DNA of 64,000 nucleotides from Nostoc sp. PCC 7524 (GCF_000316645.1 NC_019684.1:2695501-2759500); one strand, 5' to 3'; positions 17,837 to 27,892 are shown, counted from the stretch's first letter. Notes: a model not told the origin generated them from the letters alone. Translations and numbers: made by a program.

Positions 17837-18554
17837 GTCTAAAAACCCTTCTCAAAATCGTCTGTTTTCTGCCAATGCTCACTCTGATAAATGGCAACAG
17901 AGTTTAGCACAGGTAGCATTGCGCTTTAATAAACAGTATCAAAATCAGTCTTTTGAACTACCAACAGAAGTACAGGCGATGCCCATATTTCAAGAATGGG
18001 CTTCTGGATTGTTGACAGGGAGACTGGTTTCACCATTTTGGGAAATTGCTAAACCGCAAAAAAATCAGCATTGTTTAGATATTGGCTGCGGTGTCAGCTT
18101 TTTAATCTATCCTTGGCGAGATTGGCAAGCTTTCTTTTACGGGTTAGAAATTAGCAGTGTGGCACGGGATACTCTCAATGCTCGTGGTTCACAGTTAAAT
18201 TCTAAGCTGTTTAAAGGTGTGGAATTGGGAGCAGCACATCAATTAAATTATTCCATAGAGCAATTTGATTTAGCGATCGCTACAGGATTTAGCTGCTATT
18301 TTCCCCTGGAATATTGGAGTATTGTTTTGGGAGAAGTCAAACGGGTGTTAAAACCGGGCGGACATTTTGTGTTTGATATTCTCAATTCACAACAGCCTCT
18401 AGCAGAAGATTGGGCAGTTCTAGAAACTTATCTGGGTGCGGAAGTGTTTCTAGAACCTGTGGCTGAATGGGAAAAAACTATTAAAGCTGCTGGTGCTAAG
18501 GTGGTGGCTCGGCAATCAGGGGAATTATTTGATTTGTATAAGGTGCGATTCTAA
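17835..18554 (+). CDS. Class I SAM-dependent methyltransferase
   Basis: A 239-residue Rossmann-fold methyltransferase. Motif I is LDIGCGVSF (81-89). The acidic end of strand 2 is within [10 protein letters not shown], and the post-II region FDLAIATGF and the FELD-like [13 protein letters not shown] (motif III area) follow. The substrate is unknown. The start codon touches a heptamer array and has no Shine-Dalgarno sequence, so translation may depend on a leaderless or weak signal. dnaB converges from the other side with 7 bases between stop codons. Confidence 0.85.
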   Translation: MSKNPSQNRLFSANAHSDKWQQSLAQVALRFNKQYQNQSFELPTEVQAMPIFQEWASGLLTGRLVSPFWEIAKPQKNQHCLDIGCGVSFLIYPWRDWQAFFYGLEISSVARDTLNARGSQLNSKLFKGVELGAAHQLNYSIEQFDLAIATGFSCYFPLEYWSIVLGEVKRVLKPGGHFVFDILNSQQPLAEDWAVLETYLGAEVFLEPVAEWEKTIKAAGAKVVARQSGELFDLYKVRF

Positions 18555-18561
18555 TGAAAAA

Positions 18562-21204
18562 TTAAAAATTACCTGATCTGGCTAAATTTTTGAACTTGGT
18601 AAATTGCGGATCAAATAATAGCTTAACAGTACCGGTGGGGCCGTTACGGTGCTTGGCCACAATTACCTCTGCAATCCCGCGATCGGGACTGTCACTGTTA
18701 TAGTAATCATCACGGTATAACATAATTACTAAATCCGCATCCTGTTCAATAGAGTTGTGAACAATAATATTATTCGCAACAAAGTTATGGAAACCAGGAA
18801 CAGTGAGGTCAAACACTTCTTCTTCTGGATGAAATTCAATTGAAACTATTTCATCCCAATAAACATCACTCTGAGCCAGGGTAATTAATTCTTCTGATTT
18901 AACCAACTTCGCAACTTTTAAAGCCCTTTCTCGACTTAAATTTGCCTTATATAATGCTGAACCGCAATAAGACATTTCCAGTTGGGATTGTAATATCCTT
19001 GTGGTCAAACCATCAGCTTGCATGGCAGGAACGACGTGTGTGTTCCAAACATCTTTAGGGATGACATCTGTATTAGGGTTATGAATACATTTTTCAAGAT
19101 GTTCAGAAATTTGTTGTAATGAACTGAGCTTGTATTCACCCACTGCTCCAACCTTTTGAATAAATAACTCAAGGTTGGACTTACCAGTAATTTTTACATG
19201 ATACTGATTTCTACCTTTACCAACTTGAGGAATTAACTTGAGTGTTGCATTGATACCAAGCCTCAATAAAAGTGTCTGGACATCAAAAGCAAGTCTTTCG
19301 CTACTACTTGCATAATAAGCAATTGGTCTTGGCCTTTTACCTCTCAGCAATTTCACTGAACCATCCGTACTCCAAAGGTGTCTTAGAAAGCAAGCTATTA
19401 ACTCTTGCGGTTGCGAGAACAATTCTTGAGGTACAAATTTTTCATGAGACCTTAAGCCAAAAACTCCGAGAGAGTCTAACCATTTGGCTACAGGGTTTCT
19501 CACAGTATGAGTTAGGCGTTGTGCAGCTGACAAGTACACTTGATACCAGGCACGTTCAGGTGAAATTCTAGGAACAATTGCATCTCCAAAAACTTCTTTT
19601 GCCAAAAAAGCAACATTTTCAGCTAAATCTATCTCTCTTGTGGTGTACTGTATGGCATGACGTGGTAATGTACAACCGTCGCCAATGAGATGACCTAATA
19701 ACGCAACTTCAGCATAGGTCATGGTTTGATGACCATGACTAGGTAGATGTCTTGGTAAACACAGATGTTGCTGAGGACGTAATTCATCTAGTCTGCACCA
19801 ACCATTAATGGTCAAGAATTTGTGATTACCAGTGGCTCGAATTTTCCGCCCTAATCGAGTTCTTAAGGTAAAGACAGGCTTTATACCCGTGGAAAAGGCA
19901 TGACTGACAATTGCCCTTTCTAGTTGCATTGTGGTTTCATTTAACGCCCAAACTGCAAAACCCGATTTGCCTACTAATTCCCGAATGGGAATTTGTGCGC
20001 CGCTATCTGCCAATGTCACTAGACTATCACCAGTTAAACAACCCGACTCTCTTAAATCTGACAACATCGGGCGCTTATTAGTACGTGCTTCTACCCCACG
20101 ACTTAGCTGTGAGAGTGCAATCACCGGCACAGATAATTCCCGCGCCAAACCTTTGAGAGAACGGGTAATTTTAGATAACTCTTGGACACGGTTATCACCT
20201 GCACCTTCCATTAATTGCAGGTAATCTATCACCACTAAACCCAGTTCTACCCCCTGTTCGGCTTGCAGTCGTCTGGCTTGACTCCGCATCTGAGTAACAG
20301 TAATGTTCGGCGTGTCGTCAATAAAAATCGGCATTTCCGAGAGCATACTAATGGCACGGCTTAAGGGTTCCCATTGGGTTTGACTCAGCCTGCCACTCCG
20401 CAGATAACCACTTTCAATCTGTGCTTCGCTAGCTAATAAACGTTGTACCAGCTGCTCTTTTGACATTTCCAAGCTGAATACAGCTACTGGTAATCTCATT
20501 GTAGCCGCGATATTATGGGCAAGGTTTAAGCAGAATGCGGTTTTTCCCATTGATGGCCTGCCAGCCACGATAATTAAATCAGAACGCTGAAAGCCACTGG
20601 TCATCGCATCTAAATCATAGAATCCGCAGGGAATACCGGGTAGGGCGATACCTTGATTTCTCTCTTCAATGTCTTGGAAATTATTAATCAGGGTTTCGGC
20701 AATATGAACTAAACCTGATTGGGGACGCTCTTGGGTGACACCGAAAACTTTTTGTTCAGCTTGATCTAAAACAATGGGTAACTCGGTTTCTGTCTCGTAA
20801 CCGAGATGAACAATTTCGTTGCCAGCTTTAATTAATTGCCGTCGCAGGTACTTTTCCATGACTAACCCTGCTAAGGCATCGATATTCACGGCTGAGACTG
20901 TACGATCTACTAATGCAGCTAACTTGTTTCTACCGCCGATACGTGCCAGTAAATCATTGTCAGCTAGCCAGCTAGTGATAGAGAGTAAATCTGTAGGTTT
21001 ACCTTGAGCAGCTAGACGCAGTGCTGCTTGATAGATATCTTTGTGAGCTGTAATATAAAAAGCTTCTGGAGCTAGGCGATCGCTCACTCGACCAAGGGCT
21101 TCTGGATCTAGTAATATGCCCCCCAAAATCGCTTCTTCCGCTTCAATATTCTGTGGTGGTAGGCGATCGCTACCACGGGATTCAAAACTTAATTCTTCAG
21201 CCAT
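18562..21204 (-). CDS. dnaB: Replicative DNA helicase DnaB with in-frame intein
   Basis: An 880-residue precursor. The host DnaB (388 + 63 = 451 residues after splicing) has the N-terminal primase-interacting domain (~12-120) and RecA-like helicase core with Walker A GRPSMGKT (215-222), Walker B LVVIDYLQLM (~323-332), and QLSRGVEAR plus KHRNGPTGTV near the end. It unwinds DNA at the replication fork. The core is interrupted at RESG/SIEQ, a classic DnaB insertion point, by a 429-residue intein (389-817). Without splicing the helicase would be inactive. rplI lies 140 bases upstream on the same strand. Confidence 0.96.
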   Translation of the reverse strand: MAEELSFESRGSDRLPPQNIEAEEAILGGILLDPEALGRVSDRLAPEAFYITAHKDIYQAALRLAAQGKPTDLLSITSWLADNDLLARIGGRNKLAALVDRTVSAVNIDALAGLVMEKYLRRQLIKAGNEIVHLGYETETELPIVLDQAEQKVFGVTQERPQSGLVHIAETLINNFQDIEERNQGIALPGIPCGFYDLDAMTSGFQRSDLIIVAGRPSMGKTAFCLNLAHNIAATMRLPVAVFSLEMSKEQLVQRLLASEAQIESGYLRSGRLSQTQWEPLSRAISMLSEMPIFIDDTPNITVTQMRSQARRLQAEQGVELGLVVIDYLQLMEGAGDNRVQELSKITRSLKGLARELSVPVIALSQLSRGVEARTNKRPMLSDLRESGCLTGDSLVTLADSGAQIPIRELVGKSGFAVWALNETTMQLERAIVSHAFSTGIKPVFTLRTRLGRKIRATGNHKFLTINGWCRLDELRPQQHLCLPRHLPSHGHQTMTYAEVALLGHLIGDGCTLPRHAIQYTTREIDLAENVAFLAKEVFGDAIVPRISPERAWYQVYLSAAQRLTHTVRNPVAKWLDSLGVFGLRSHEKFVPQELFSQPQELIACFLRHLWSTDGSVKLLRGKRPRPIAYYASSSERLAFDVQTLLLRLGINATLKLIPQVGKGRNQYHVKITGKSNLELFIQKVGAVGEYKLSSLQQISEHLEKCIHNPNTDVIPKDVWNTHVVPAMQADGLTTRILQSQLEMSYCGSALYKANLSRERALKVAKLVKSEELITLAQSDVYWDEIVSIEFHPEEEVFDLTVPGFHNFVANNIIVHNSIEQDADLVIMLYRDDYYNSDSPDRGIAEVIVAKHRNGPTGTVKLLFDPQFTKFKNLARSGNF
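18754..20040 (-). other. DnaB intein with LAGLIDADG homing endonuclease domain
   Basis: The intein begins with Cys389 (CLTGDSLVTLADSG, block A), has block B ATGNHKFLTINGW (~458-470), and ends VFDLTVPGFHNFVANNIIVHN (blocks F/G) before the extein Ser818. The catalytic first Cys, penultimate His816, terminal Asn817 and +1 Ser are all present, so self-splicing should work. The middle carries two LAGLIDADG-like helices (LLGHLIGDG ~502-510 and CFLRHLWSTDG ~605-615), both keeping the acidic residue. The endonuclease is thus apparently intact. Confidence 0.93.
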
Positions 21205-21276
21205 AACCTGTTGATTGGGGATTGGGTACTGGGTATTGGGGATTGGGAATTGGGCATGGGATATTGGATTTGTCTA

Positions 21277-21321
21277 CCCCTGCACACCCTGCACACCCTG
21301 CATCCCCTGCATCCCCTGCTT
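21277..21321. repeat. Five 9-bp CCCCTGCAC/CCCCTGCAT repeats
   Basis: Units CCCCTGCAC, ACCCTGCAC, ACCCTGCAT, CCCCTGCAT and CCCCTGCTT fill part of the rplI-dnaB gap. Degenerate GGGGATT-like heptamers precede them at about 21210-21260. Confidence 0.8.
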
Positions 21322-21344
21322 CTTCCTAGTCCCCAGTCCCTAGT

Positions 21345-21803
21345 TTAGCTGGCCACAACTTGAATATTGATTTGCGCTGTGACTTCAGAGTGCAACTTAA
21401 TATCTGCTTTGTAAGTACCCAACTTGCCAATATCAGGAATAGTAATACCACGACGATCTATTTCTTGCCCTGTTGCGGCTTGGATCGCTTCAGCAACATC
21501 TTGGGTGGTGACAGTACCGAAAATGGCTTCGTTTTCACCAACTTGCTTGGCAATTGTCAAGTTGCCAACTTTTTCTAGAGCAGCTTTTTGCTCTTGTGCT
21601 TGTTGTTTGAGTTCTAATTGACGTTGCCGTTCTAATTCCCGACGGCGTTCTACTTGCTTGAGAATCCCTGGAGTTACATGAGTTGCCTTACTCTGAGGAA
21701 TCAAATAATTTCGAGCATAACCAGGAGCAACTTCCACTAAATCGCCAGATTTTCCGAGTTTGCTGACATCCTGAGTTAAAACTAATTGTATGCGCTTCGC
21801 CAT
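21345..21803 (-). CDS. rplI: 50S ribosomal protein L9
   Basis: A 152-residue L9 from the ATG at 21803 ([21 protein letters not shown]). The N-terminal RNA-binding domain contains [10 protein letters not shown] (~28-37), the long connecting helix is rich in Arg, Glu and Gln (~48-75), and the C-terminal domain contains [14 protein letters not shown] longer in-frame start at 21902 adds 33 residues that do not belong to L9. Normal length. Confidence 0.96.
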   Translation of the reverse strand: MAKRIQLVLTQDVSKLGKSGDLVEVAPGYARNYLIPQSKATHVTPGILKQVERRRELERQRQLELKQQAQEQKAALEKVGNLTIAKQVGENEAIFGTVTTQDVAEAIQAATGQEIDRRGITIPDIGKLGTYKADIKLHSEVTAQINIQVVAS

Positions 21804-22030
21804 TGTTTTCCGTTTTTCCTGTAAAATCTCATTAACTTGGGTGGCAGCTGGATAATCTACATGAGTGTAGCTGTATCCCAAGCAGCTGTTACTATACCCC
21901 AAAGCTTACAGATCCTAGCGAAAGGTAGGGGGCGATCGCAACTCTTATCTGCCAAAAATTTTGAAAGTGGGGAGTAGGGGAAGCAGAGGAAGCAGGGGAG
22001 CAGAGGAGCAGAGGAGAAAAACTAATAACT

Positions 22031-22065
22031 ATTGCTTATTGCTTATTGCCTATTGCCTATTTCCT
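22031..22065. repeat. Five ATTGCTT/ATTGCCT heptamers touching the gloB stop
   Basis: ATTGCTT x2, ATTGCCT x2 and ATTTCCT run to base 22065. The gloB stop codon (minus strand TAG, 22064-22066) overlaps the last unit. Confidence 0.8.
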
Positions 22066-22837
22066 AAAACATATCCTTCATTCCTCTAATCCGAGCAAAT
22101 GTTTGTATTGGATCACTGCTGTTAGCTGCTAGCTGTAGTGCAGGTTGTTCCCAGCGTAAAAAGGGATTGGTTAACTTTTCGATCCCTAAAAGGGAAGGTA
22201 CTGTGGGTTCTTTGCGGCTGCGTTGTGCTTTTACTTCATTACTACGTTTTTGTAATTCCGTATTATTACCATCTACTGTCAGCGCAAATTGTAAATTTTT
22301 TAAGGTGTATTCGTGAGCGCACCAGACACGGGTATTATCTGGTAAAGACCTGAGTTTACTTAGAGATTCCACCATTTGCGCTGGTGTGCCTTCAAACAAG
22401 CGACCGCAACCACCAGCAAACAGGGTATCACCACAAAATAACTCTCCTGGTTCGTCGGCTGTTTGGGGAGGAAAATAATAAGCAATGTGAGCGCGGGTGT
22501 GTCCAGGAACGAAGATCACTTCAGCTACTCGATCAGCAAACTGGACGCGATCGCCTGCTTCTAAAAACACTTGTTGTCCTGGTATCCTACCTCGGTCTGC
22601 GGCACCACCATAAACAGTCAATTGCGGAAATTTTTCCATTAACTGCTGATTACCACCTATATGATCGTGATGGTGGTGTGTATTAAAAACTGCTACCAGT
22701 TCAGCTTGCAACTGTGCAAGTTGCTGGCATACTGGTTCCGCCTCTGCTGGATCAACAACAGCTGCAATATTTTGTTGATGGTCATGCAGTAGGAATATGT
22801 AGTTGTCTGAGAGTGCCTCAAGACGGATAATCTGCAT
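22064..22837 (-). CDS. gloB: Hydroxyacylglutathione hydrolase (glyoxalase II)
   Basis: A 257-residue metallo-beta-lactamase-fold enzyme that hydrolyses S-lactoylglutathione to lactate and glutathione, the last step of methylglyoxal removal. The metal motif [10 protein letters not shown] is at 53-62, the second site histidine in VPGHTRAH (~110), the bridging Asp in [18 protein letters not shown] and a further histidine in WCAHEYT. The C-terminal helical substrate domain is present. Cytosolic. Single gene. Confidence 0.94.
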   Translation of the reverse strand: MQIIRLEALSDNYIFLLHDHQQNIAAVVDPAEAEPVCQQLAQLQAELVAVFNTHHHHDHIGGNQQLMEKFPQLTVYGGAADRGRIPGQQVFLEAGDRVQFADRVAEVIFVPGHTRAHIAYYFPPQTADEPGELFCGDTLFAGGCGRLFEGTPAQMVESLSKLRSLPDNTRVWCAHEYTLKNLQFALTVDGNNTELQKRSNEVKAQRSRKEPTVPSLLGIEKLTNPFLRWEQPALQLAANSSDPIQTFARIRGMKDMF

Positions 22838-23251
22838 CGGCTCTACTCCCTCACTGGGTAATATTTTTTATCTATTAACGATTCTTCATCCCAGTAATTA
22901 ACTAAGTTCTTTGCACAAGCCATATCAACTACTTATATTTTCTTGATTACAACTTAAAGCTTCATCAACCATGATAGTATACAACCGTACTTATACTGAA
23001 AGTATACTAAAAAACAACAAAAATTCTATTTATTTATCAGTAAAACTTCTCTGGGAGGAAGTGTAAATGCAGAGCTAGATTTATTATGTTCTTTTTAACA
23101 CTCAGAGTACTGAAGGATTCTGTATACAGAGGTGCTAATCTTTCTTTTTAGTTAAAAATTTACATAGTTTTTCCATATATCTATGTATCAGCTTAGGTAC
23201 TAAAAAGGCAAACTATTTGGTTATGAGGTTTTATCTTGAATGGGAAAAATT
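22838..23251. other. 414-base promoter region between gloB and the glycan island
   Basis: AT-rich, with an inverted AGTATAC...GTATACT pair (22976-23008) and an NtcA-like half-palindrome within it. No other gene or RNA structure is evident. Confidence 0.5.
22977..22990. promoter_or_regulatory. NtcA-like site GTA-N8-TAC
   Basis: GTATACAACCGTAC fits the core GTAN8TAC recognised by the nitrogen regulator NtcA. A TATACT box lies 12 bases further (23003-23008), closer than the roughly 22 bases in typical NtcA-activated promoters. It would lie ~260 bases before the 80-codon gene. It may be a chance match. Confidence 0.25.
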
Positions 23252-23482
23252 ATGAGTATTTACCAAAATTACGTCTACAGTCATATTGACAATTCATCAG
23301 ATATCCTAGTCAAGAAAATTGTGGATAAAATTTTACGCTCTGGTAAGATGAGTCCTCAAGACCACGCATTATTGACCTCTACGGCTTTCAATCATGGTGA
23401 TATTAGTGACGGCAAGCGTCGTCAAATTAATCGGATTTTTGACCATATCCAAATAGGACAACTCAAATTAGTTAACTGGTAG
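23252..23482 (+). CDS. Small conserved cyanobacterial protein, function unknown
   Basis: A 76-residue helical protein (MSIYQNYVYSHIDNSSDILV...), with SPQDHALLTSTAFNHGDISD and RRQINRIFDHIQIGQLKLV in its second half. Short proteins with this H..L....L....R..INRIFD pattern are common and multi-copy in cyanobacteria, with no established role known to me. A second ATG four codons downstream of 23240 is used here as the start. It opens the co-oriented glycan gene cluster but is separated from it by 216 bases. Confidence 0.7.
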   Translation: MSIYQNYVYSHIDNSSDILVKKIVDKILRSGKMSPQDHALLTSTAFNHGDISDGKRRQINRIFDHIQIGQLKLVNW

Positions 23483-23698
23483 TCTGTGTTCATAGTGATA
23501 CATGATATTGGTTAAAAATCGCTCTCATAAATAAATGAGAAATAGCTAATGATATGACCAAGATAATATCATCGGGAAATTACACTATGAATGTATACTA
23601 TCTCAATAATCACAATTATTCAGACAAGCAGACGCTTCCTCTGGATTGTCATAGTGAGTAGCTACTAACAGATCTTGATGGCTAGGAATAATTGAGAA

Positions 23699-24733
23699 AT
23701 GGCTCCACTTGTATCAATCATTGTTAATTGCTTCAATCAAGGTCATTACCTTGAACGCTCAGTCAAAAGCGTATTGTCACAAACATATACTGATATCGAA
23801 TGTTTGATAGTAGATGATGGTTCTACTGATAGCACTCATCAAGTATCCCAGAAATTAATCAGTATTGATCCGCGAGTAAAATATTTTTACAAAGCAAATA
23901 GTGGTTTACCATCCTCTCGTAATTTTGGTATCCGACAAGCTCAAGGAGAATGGATCCAATGTTTAGATGCAGATGATTGGATTCATCCAGACAAAATTAA
24001 ATTTCAATTAAGCCATCTTACAAAAGATAAATTTGCTGAAAATATAATCTTTTATTCCAATTACGAACGTGTTTTGATAGATAATCAAGAAAATTTTGCT
24101 AATCGCCAGGAAAATATTATTGGTTCATTAACTAATGAGCAACTAATTCAACGTTTACTTATTCCGGATTTTTTGGCAGATTCCCCTCATCCATGTCTCC
24201 AACAAGCTATGCTGATGCACAAAAGTATTGTCAGCAAGATTCAGTTTCCAGAAAATTTGAAAGCTTTGGGTGATAGATATTTTGCAGTAGATATTTTAAA
24301 AGCAGGGGCAAATTTTATTTATACTCCTATGATTGGTGCTTATTACACCAAACACCAAACTAATCGTACTAATAACTGGAATTACATGAGAGATTACTAT
24401 ATTTTATTTTATGAAATGGTCTGGCAAAATCATCCAGAACTAAATGATAGTTGCCGCATCGGCATAGAATATTTACTAGAAGAAGCTATTCGAGAAAAAC
24501 ACAAAATTACATTTGAAAGACTAATTAAAATAGTTCCTACACCAGTTAAATTGATTAATAAAAAAATCACCTTAAAACATAAATTTGCTATTAAGTTATT
24601 AAATATTTTTAGACAAGCAACTCCCAATTTTATTTTGTACGAAAAGTATCGTGGGCCGCGCTCAAGAAAACTAATATCATTCGCCTATAAAAAAATAGAA
24701 TTTATCAAAACAAATTTAAAACTATCTCGCTAA
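23699..24733 (+). CDS. GT2-family glycosyltransferase
   Basis: A 344-residue inverting GT-A enzyme of family 2. The N-terminus has VSIIVNCFNQGHYLERSV and CLIVDDGSTDST (nucleotide-sugar binding Asp pair). The DxD-type LDADDW at ~90 binds the metal and donor. The acceptor-side C-terminal half is unlike standard entries, and no membrane spans are seen. First glycosyltransferase of the island; the next gene follows after 47 bases. Donor and acceptor are not predictable. Confidence 0.88.
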   Translation: MAPLVSIIVNCFNQGHYLERSVKSVLSQTYTDIECLIVDDGSTDSTHQVSQKLISIDPRVKYFYKANSGLPSSRNFGIRQAQGEWIQCLDADDWIHPDKIKFQLSHLTKDKFAENIIFYSNYERVLIDNQENFANRQENIIGSLTNEQLIQRLLIPDFLADSPHPCLQQAMLMHKSIVSKIQFPENLKALGDRYFAVDILKAGANFIYTPMIGAYYTKHQTNRTNNWNYMRDYYILFYEMVWQNHPELNDSCRIGIEYLLEEAIREKHKITFERLIKIVPTPVKLINKKITLKHKFAIKLLNIFRQATPNFILYEKYRGPRSRKLISFAYKKIEFIKTNLKLSR

Positions 24734-24780
24734 ACAATCAAGTTTTTAAATTAAAAATTTTAGGTTTATGTGGAAAATAG

Positions 24781-25839
24781 ATGTTTATTTTTTCTATTAA
24801 AAATCGATTAAAGAAAATCAAAAGCAAGGTAGAAAAAATCGTCGTTAGACCATTATATATCCTACCTTATACTCTTTCTTATTTAAAGTTTTTGACGAAT
24901 AAATTGCAGAATCAAAACCATTCAGCAGATAGAGTAGAAGAGTATGATTTAGTGTTTGTAGTCTTAGATTTTGCTAAAGGTTGGATACTCGAAGCCATAT
25001 GTAGAGAGATTGCAGCTTATTATTCAGGTAAGTATTGCTTCCATTACTCAGAGTTTTCCTTACCACCATCAAAAGCTTACTTTTTCTCTCATTACTCTTT
25101 TCTGCCAGTATGTATAAAACTTAACCCATTAATTTGGGAAAGTAAAATATTGGTTTGGTATACCCATCCTCGCAATGATCTTGGTATAAGAGAAGACGAA
25201 CTAATTTATGCACTTAACAAAGCCAGCAAAGTTATATGCACTTGTTCTCAATTTGCTAGGCTGCTTGTTTCTCAAGGTGTAAACTCCGAGAAAGTAACTT
25301 ATACATTAGGTGCAGCTGATCCAAATCTCTTTCAACCTCATGAACGTGCCGATGGTGCTGTAGGTTTCTGCACAGCTTTCTATTACCGCAAAGAACCAGA
25401 ACGAATTTTAAAGATCATTAAAATGATGCCAACGCGTAATTTTATTCTACTAGGTAAAGGGTGGAAGAATTACGAAAAATTTCCAGAAATGGAAGCTTTA
25501 TCAAACTTTTCTTATATTGAAGCTCCCTATTGTGATTATCCCAAATATTACGCTGCAATGGATGTGTTTGTATCAACTGCAAAGCTAGAAGGAGGGCCAA
25601 TTCCCTTAGTTGAAGCAATGATGTGTAATGTAGTTCCAGTTGCCAGTAATACAGGATTTGCTCCTGATTTGATAGTTCATGGAGAAAACGGCCTCATTTT
25701 TGATGTCAATAGTTCCGTCGAGGAAATTTGTCACCTGATTGAACAAGCTTTTGACATTAAAACAAATGTCAGACAAACAGTTAGTAAATTGAGTTGGGAA
25801 AATTTTTCTTTTGCTATCCAAGAGAATTTAAAACTCTAA
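24781..25839 (+). CDS. GT4/GT-B-type glycosyltransferase
   Basis: A 352-residue protein with a divergent N-terminal half and a typical GT-B C-terminal donor domain: VGFCTAFYYRKEPE, NFILLGKGW, YIEAPYCDYPKYYAAMDVFVSTAKLEGGPIP and VEAMMCNVVPVASNTG. The E-x7-E motif of GT4 appears as LEGGPIPLVEAM. The first ~55 residues are basic and may contact the membrane. It probably adds a sugar with retention. No recognised substrate. Confidence 0.82.
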   Translation: MFIFSIKNRLKKIKSKVEKIVVRPLYILPYTLSYLKFLTNKLQNQNHSADRVEEYDLVFVVLDFAKGWILEAICREIAAYYSGKYCFHYSEFSLPPSKAYFFSHYSFLPVCIKLNPLIWESKILVWYTHPRNDLGIREDELIYALNKASKVICTCSQFARLLVSQGVNSEKVTYTLGAADPNLFQPHERADGAVGFCTAFYYRKEPERILKIIKMMPTRNFILLGKGWKNYEKFPEMEALSNFSYIEAPYCDYPKYYAAMDVFVSTAKLEGGPIPLVEAMMCNVVPVASNTGFAPDLIVHGENGLIFDVNSSVEEICHLIEQAFDIKTNVRQTVSKLSWENFSFAIQENLKL

Positions 25840-25872
25840 TCTTATTAGACAAAATTAATGAAGGATGAACTA

Positions 25873-26736
25873 ATGAAAGCTGTAGTTACACTTTGTAATA
25901 ATAACGCATATAGTCTTGGTCAGATTACGCATCCATTGTTAAAACAATATGCTGATAAAGTAGGAGCAGATTTTATAATTATTTCTGAGTCCAAGCTGAA
26001 TTTAGGTAATCATAATTTTGAAAAATTTCAAATGTATGAATTGTTTCAAAAATACGAACGTATAATTTATTTGGATACAGATATTATATTAACACCACAA
26101 TGTCCTAATCTATTTGATATAGTTCCTGATGATCAATTTGGTGCATTTCTTGTCAGTGAACATACTTACTTTCACGATGGAGCTATTAAGACTATTCAGG
26201 ATAAGTTAGGAGATATAGGATGGAAAAGAAAATACTTCAATGCGGGAGTCATGGTAATATCCAAAAGCCATAAAGAAATTTTTAGTCAGGAATATGGATT
26301 ACTAGAATGGGCTAAAGTAACAGGCTCTTTCTATGATCAGACTCTACTAAATTATACTGTACAAAAACTAAATATACCCATCTATGATATTGGTTATAAA
26401 TTCAACCATACAACTGATCCAAAAAATACTAATTCTAGATTTGGCCGTAAAATAAATCAGGTAATCAATCTTGCTAATAACTTGTTAAGTTCAGTTTCTC
26501 CCAATTATAAAAAATATCGAGAACAACAATATAATAATGAACGTTATATTGTTAGTTATAAAGGCAAAAAACATATTCAACATAGATTTCAAAGCTATAT
26601 TATTCATTATACTGGTCAAGGACATAGACAAAAAGGGAGTAAAATAGAACAAATTCAAAAAGATTTATCTATTATTAATAATAAATTTTTAGCCTCTACT
26701 ATTTCTTCTTTGCCATATCTTGAACGGTTTATTTAA
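25873..26736 (+). CDS. GT8-like (glycogenin/LgtC fold) glycosyltransferase
   Basis: A 287-residue GT-A enzyme from the ATG at 25873, chosen because AAGGA lies seven bases before it; an in-frame ATG at 25858 has no such signal. MKAVVTLCNNNAYSLG starts the fold, and YERIIYLDTDIIL carries the DxD metal motif. KYFNAGVMVISKS and FYDQTLLNYTVQKL are GT8-type acceptor-side motifs, and IIHYTGQGHR matches the final HxxG. The next gene starts 4 bases after its stop, so the two are likely cotranscribed. Confidence 0.83.
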   Translation: MKAVVTLCNNNAYSLGQITHPLLKQYADKVGADFIIISESKLNLGNHNFEKFQMYELFQKYERIIYLDTDIILTPQCPNLFDIVPDDQFGAFLVSEHTYFHDGAIKTIQDKLGDIGWKRKYFNAGVMVISKSHKEIFSQEYGLLEWAKVTGSFYDQTLLNYTVQKLNIPIYDIGYKFNHTTDPKNTNSRFGRKINQVINLANNLLSSVSPNYKKYREQQYNNERYIVSYKGKKHIQHRFQSYIIHYTGQGHRQKGSKIEQIQKDLSIINNKFLASTISSLPYLERFI

Positions 26737-26740
26737 AATC

Positions 26741-27892
26741 ATGAAAATTTCATTAATTGTGAGCGATTTATCAGGTGGTGGTAGTGTTCGAGCTTTTTTA
26801 CTGGCTCAGATTTTGCAATTCCTTCAATATCAAGTAGAAATCATCGGATTTCTTTATGGAAAAGAACTCTATGCGATTCCTCCAGCTAACCTGAAAGTTA
26901 TTTCTATCTCTGGAAGCAACTATCCCGGTTTTTTTGGCTCTGCTCAAAAAATTTTACAGAAAATAGACGGTGATATTATTTATGCAGTAAAACCTAAACC
27001 AACAAGTTTTGGTGTTTCGCTATTTAAGAAGTTTATTACCACTCGCCCTCTACTTTTAGATATGGATGATTGGGAACTCAGTTGGTACGGCGGTGATGAA
27101 TGGCAGTATCGTCCTAGTTTAAAACAATTGTACAGAGATATTTTCAAGCCTAATGGGGCATTGAGATTTCCAGATCATCCACTGTATCTCCAGTGGATAG
27201 AAAAGTTAGTATCAAAAGCAGATGCAGTCACAGTGGATACTCAGTTTTTGCAAAAACGTTTTGGCGGTGTTTATGTACCGAACGGGAAAGATACCGCTAT
27301 GTTTGATCCTAGTAAGTATTACCCAGAAAGTAGTAGAGAGAGTTATGGTTTGTCTCAATATCGGGTTTTGATGTTTCCTGGCGCACCACGCCCTCACAAG
27401 GGGGTTGAAGATGTATTAATGGCTTTAGATTTGTTAAATGAGTCAGATTTCAGGCTAGTGATTGTGGGTGGTAGCCCTTACGATGACTACGATGAGCAAC
27501 TCATTCAAAAATGGGGACGTTGGATTATTAAGTTACCAAAGTGTCCTGTGGATGTCATGCCAAAAATCGTTGCGGCGGCTCATGTTGTTGTCGTCCCTCA
27601 AAGGGATACCTTAACCTCTCGCGCTCAGTTTCCTTTAAAGTTGACAGATGGGATGGCAATGGCTAAACCTGTATTATCAACCCATGTAGGAGATATTACA
27701 GAAATTTTAGCAGATACTGGTTATTTAGTTAACCCGGCATCTCCAGAACAAATTGCTGAGAAAATTCAATTGATATTTCAAGATTTAGATGTGGCTAATG
27801 AGCGTGGTAGACAAGCTAGAGAAAGATGTGTCGAGAAATATAGTTTAGAGGCGATGGCTGCTACACTCCAATCATTGATTGCTCAGTTATGA
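26741..27892 (+). CDS. GT4-family glycosyltransferase
   Basis: A 383-residue GT-B enzyme. MKISLIVSDLSGGGSVRAF is the N-terminal glycine-rich acceptor loop. The C-terminal domain has VLMFPGAPRPHKGVEDVL, FRLVIVGGSPYDD, HVVVVPQRDTLTSRAQFP and the donor-binding KLTDGMAMAKPVLSTHVG. An earlier in-frame start overlapping the previous gene is rejected in favour of the ATG at 26741. A 178-base AT-rich gap follows, where an internal promoter for the ABC exporter could sit. Confidence 0.88.
   Translation: MKISLIVSDLSGGGSVRAFLLAQILQFLQYQVEIIGFLYGKELYAIPPANLKVISISGSNYPGFFGSAQKILQKIDGDIIYAVKPKPTSFGVSLFKKFITTRPLLLDMDDWELSWYGGDEWQYRPSLKQLYRDIFKPNGALRFPDHPLYLQWIEKLVSKADAVTVDTQFLQKRFGGVYVPNGKDTAMFDPSKYYPESSRESYGLSQYRVLMFPGAPRPHKGVEDVLMALDLLNESDFRLVIVGGSPYDDYDEQLIQKWGRWIIKLPKCPVDVMPKIVAAAHVVVVPQRDTLTSRAQFPLKLTDGMAMAKPVLSTHVGDITEILADTGYLVNPASPEQIAEKIQLIFQDLDVANERGRQARERCVEKYSLEAMAATLQSLIAQL

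Noticed and set aside
18562..21204. Split or degenerate DnaB intein
   Set aside because: All splice-site residues and a continuous frame are present, so it is a full-length cis intein.
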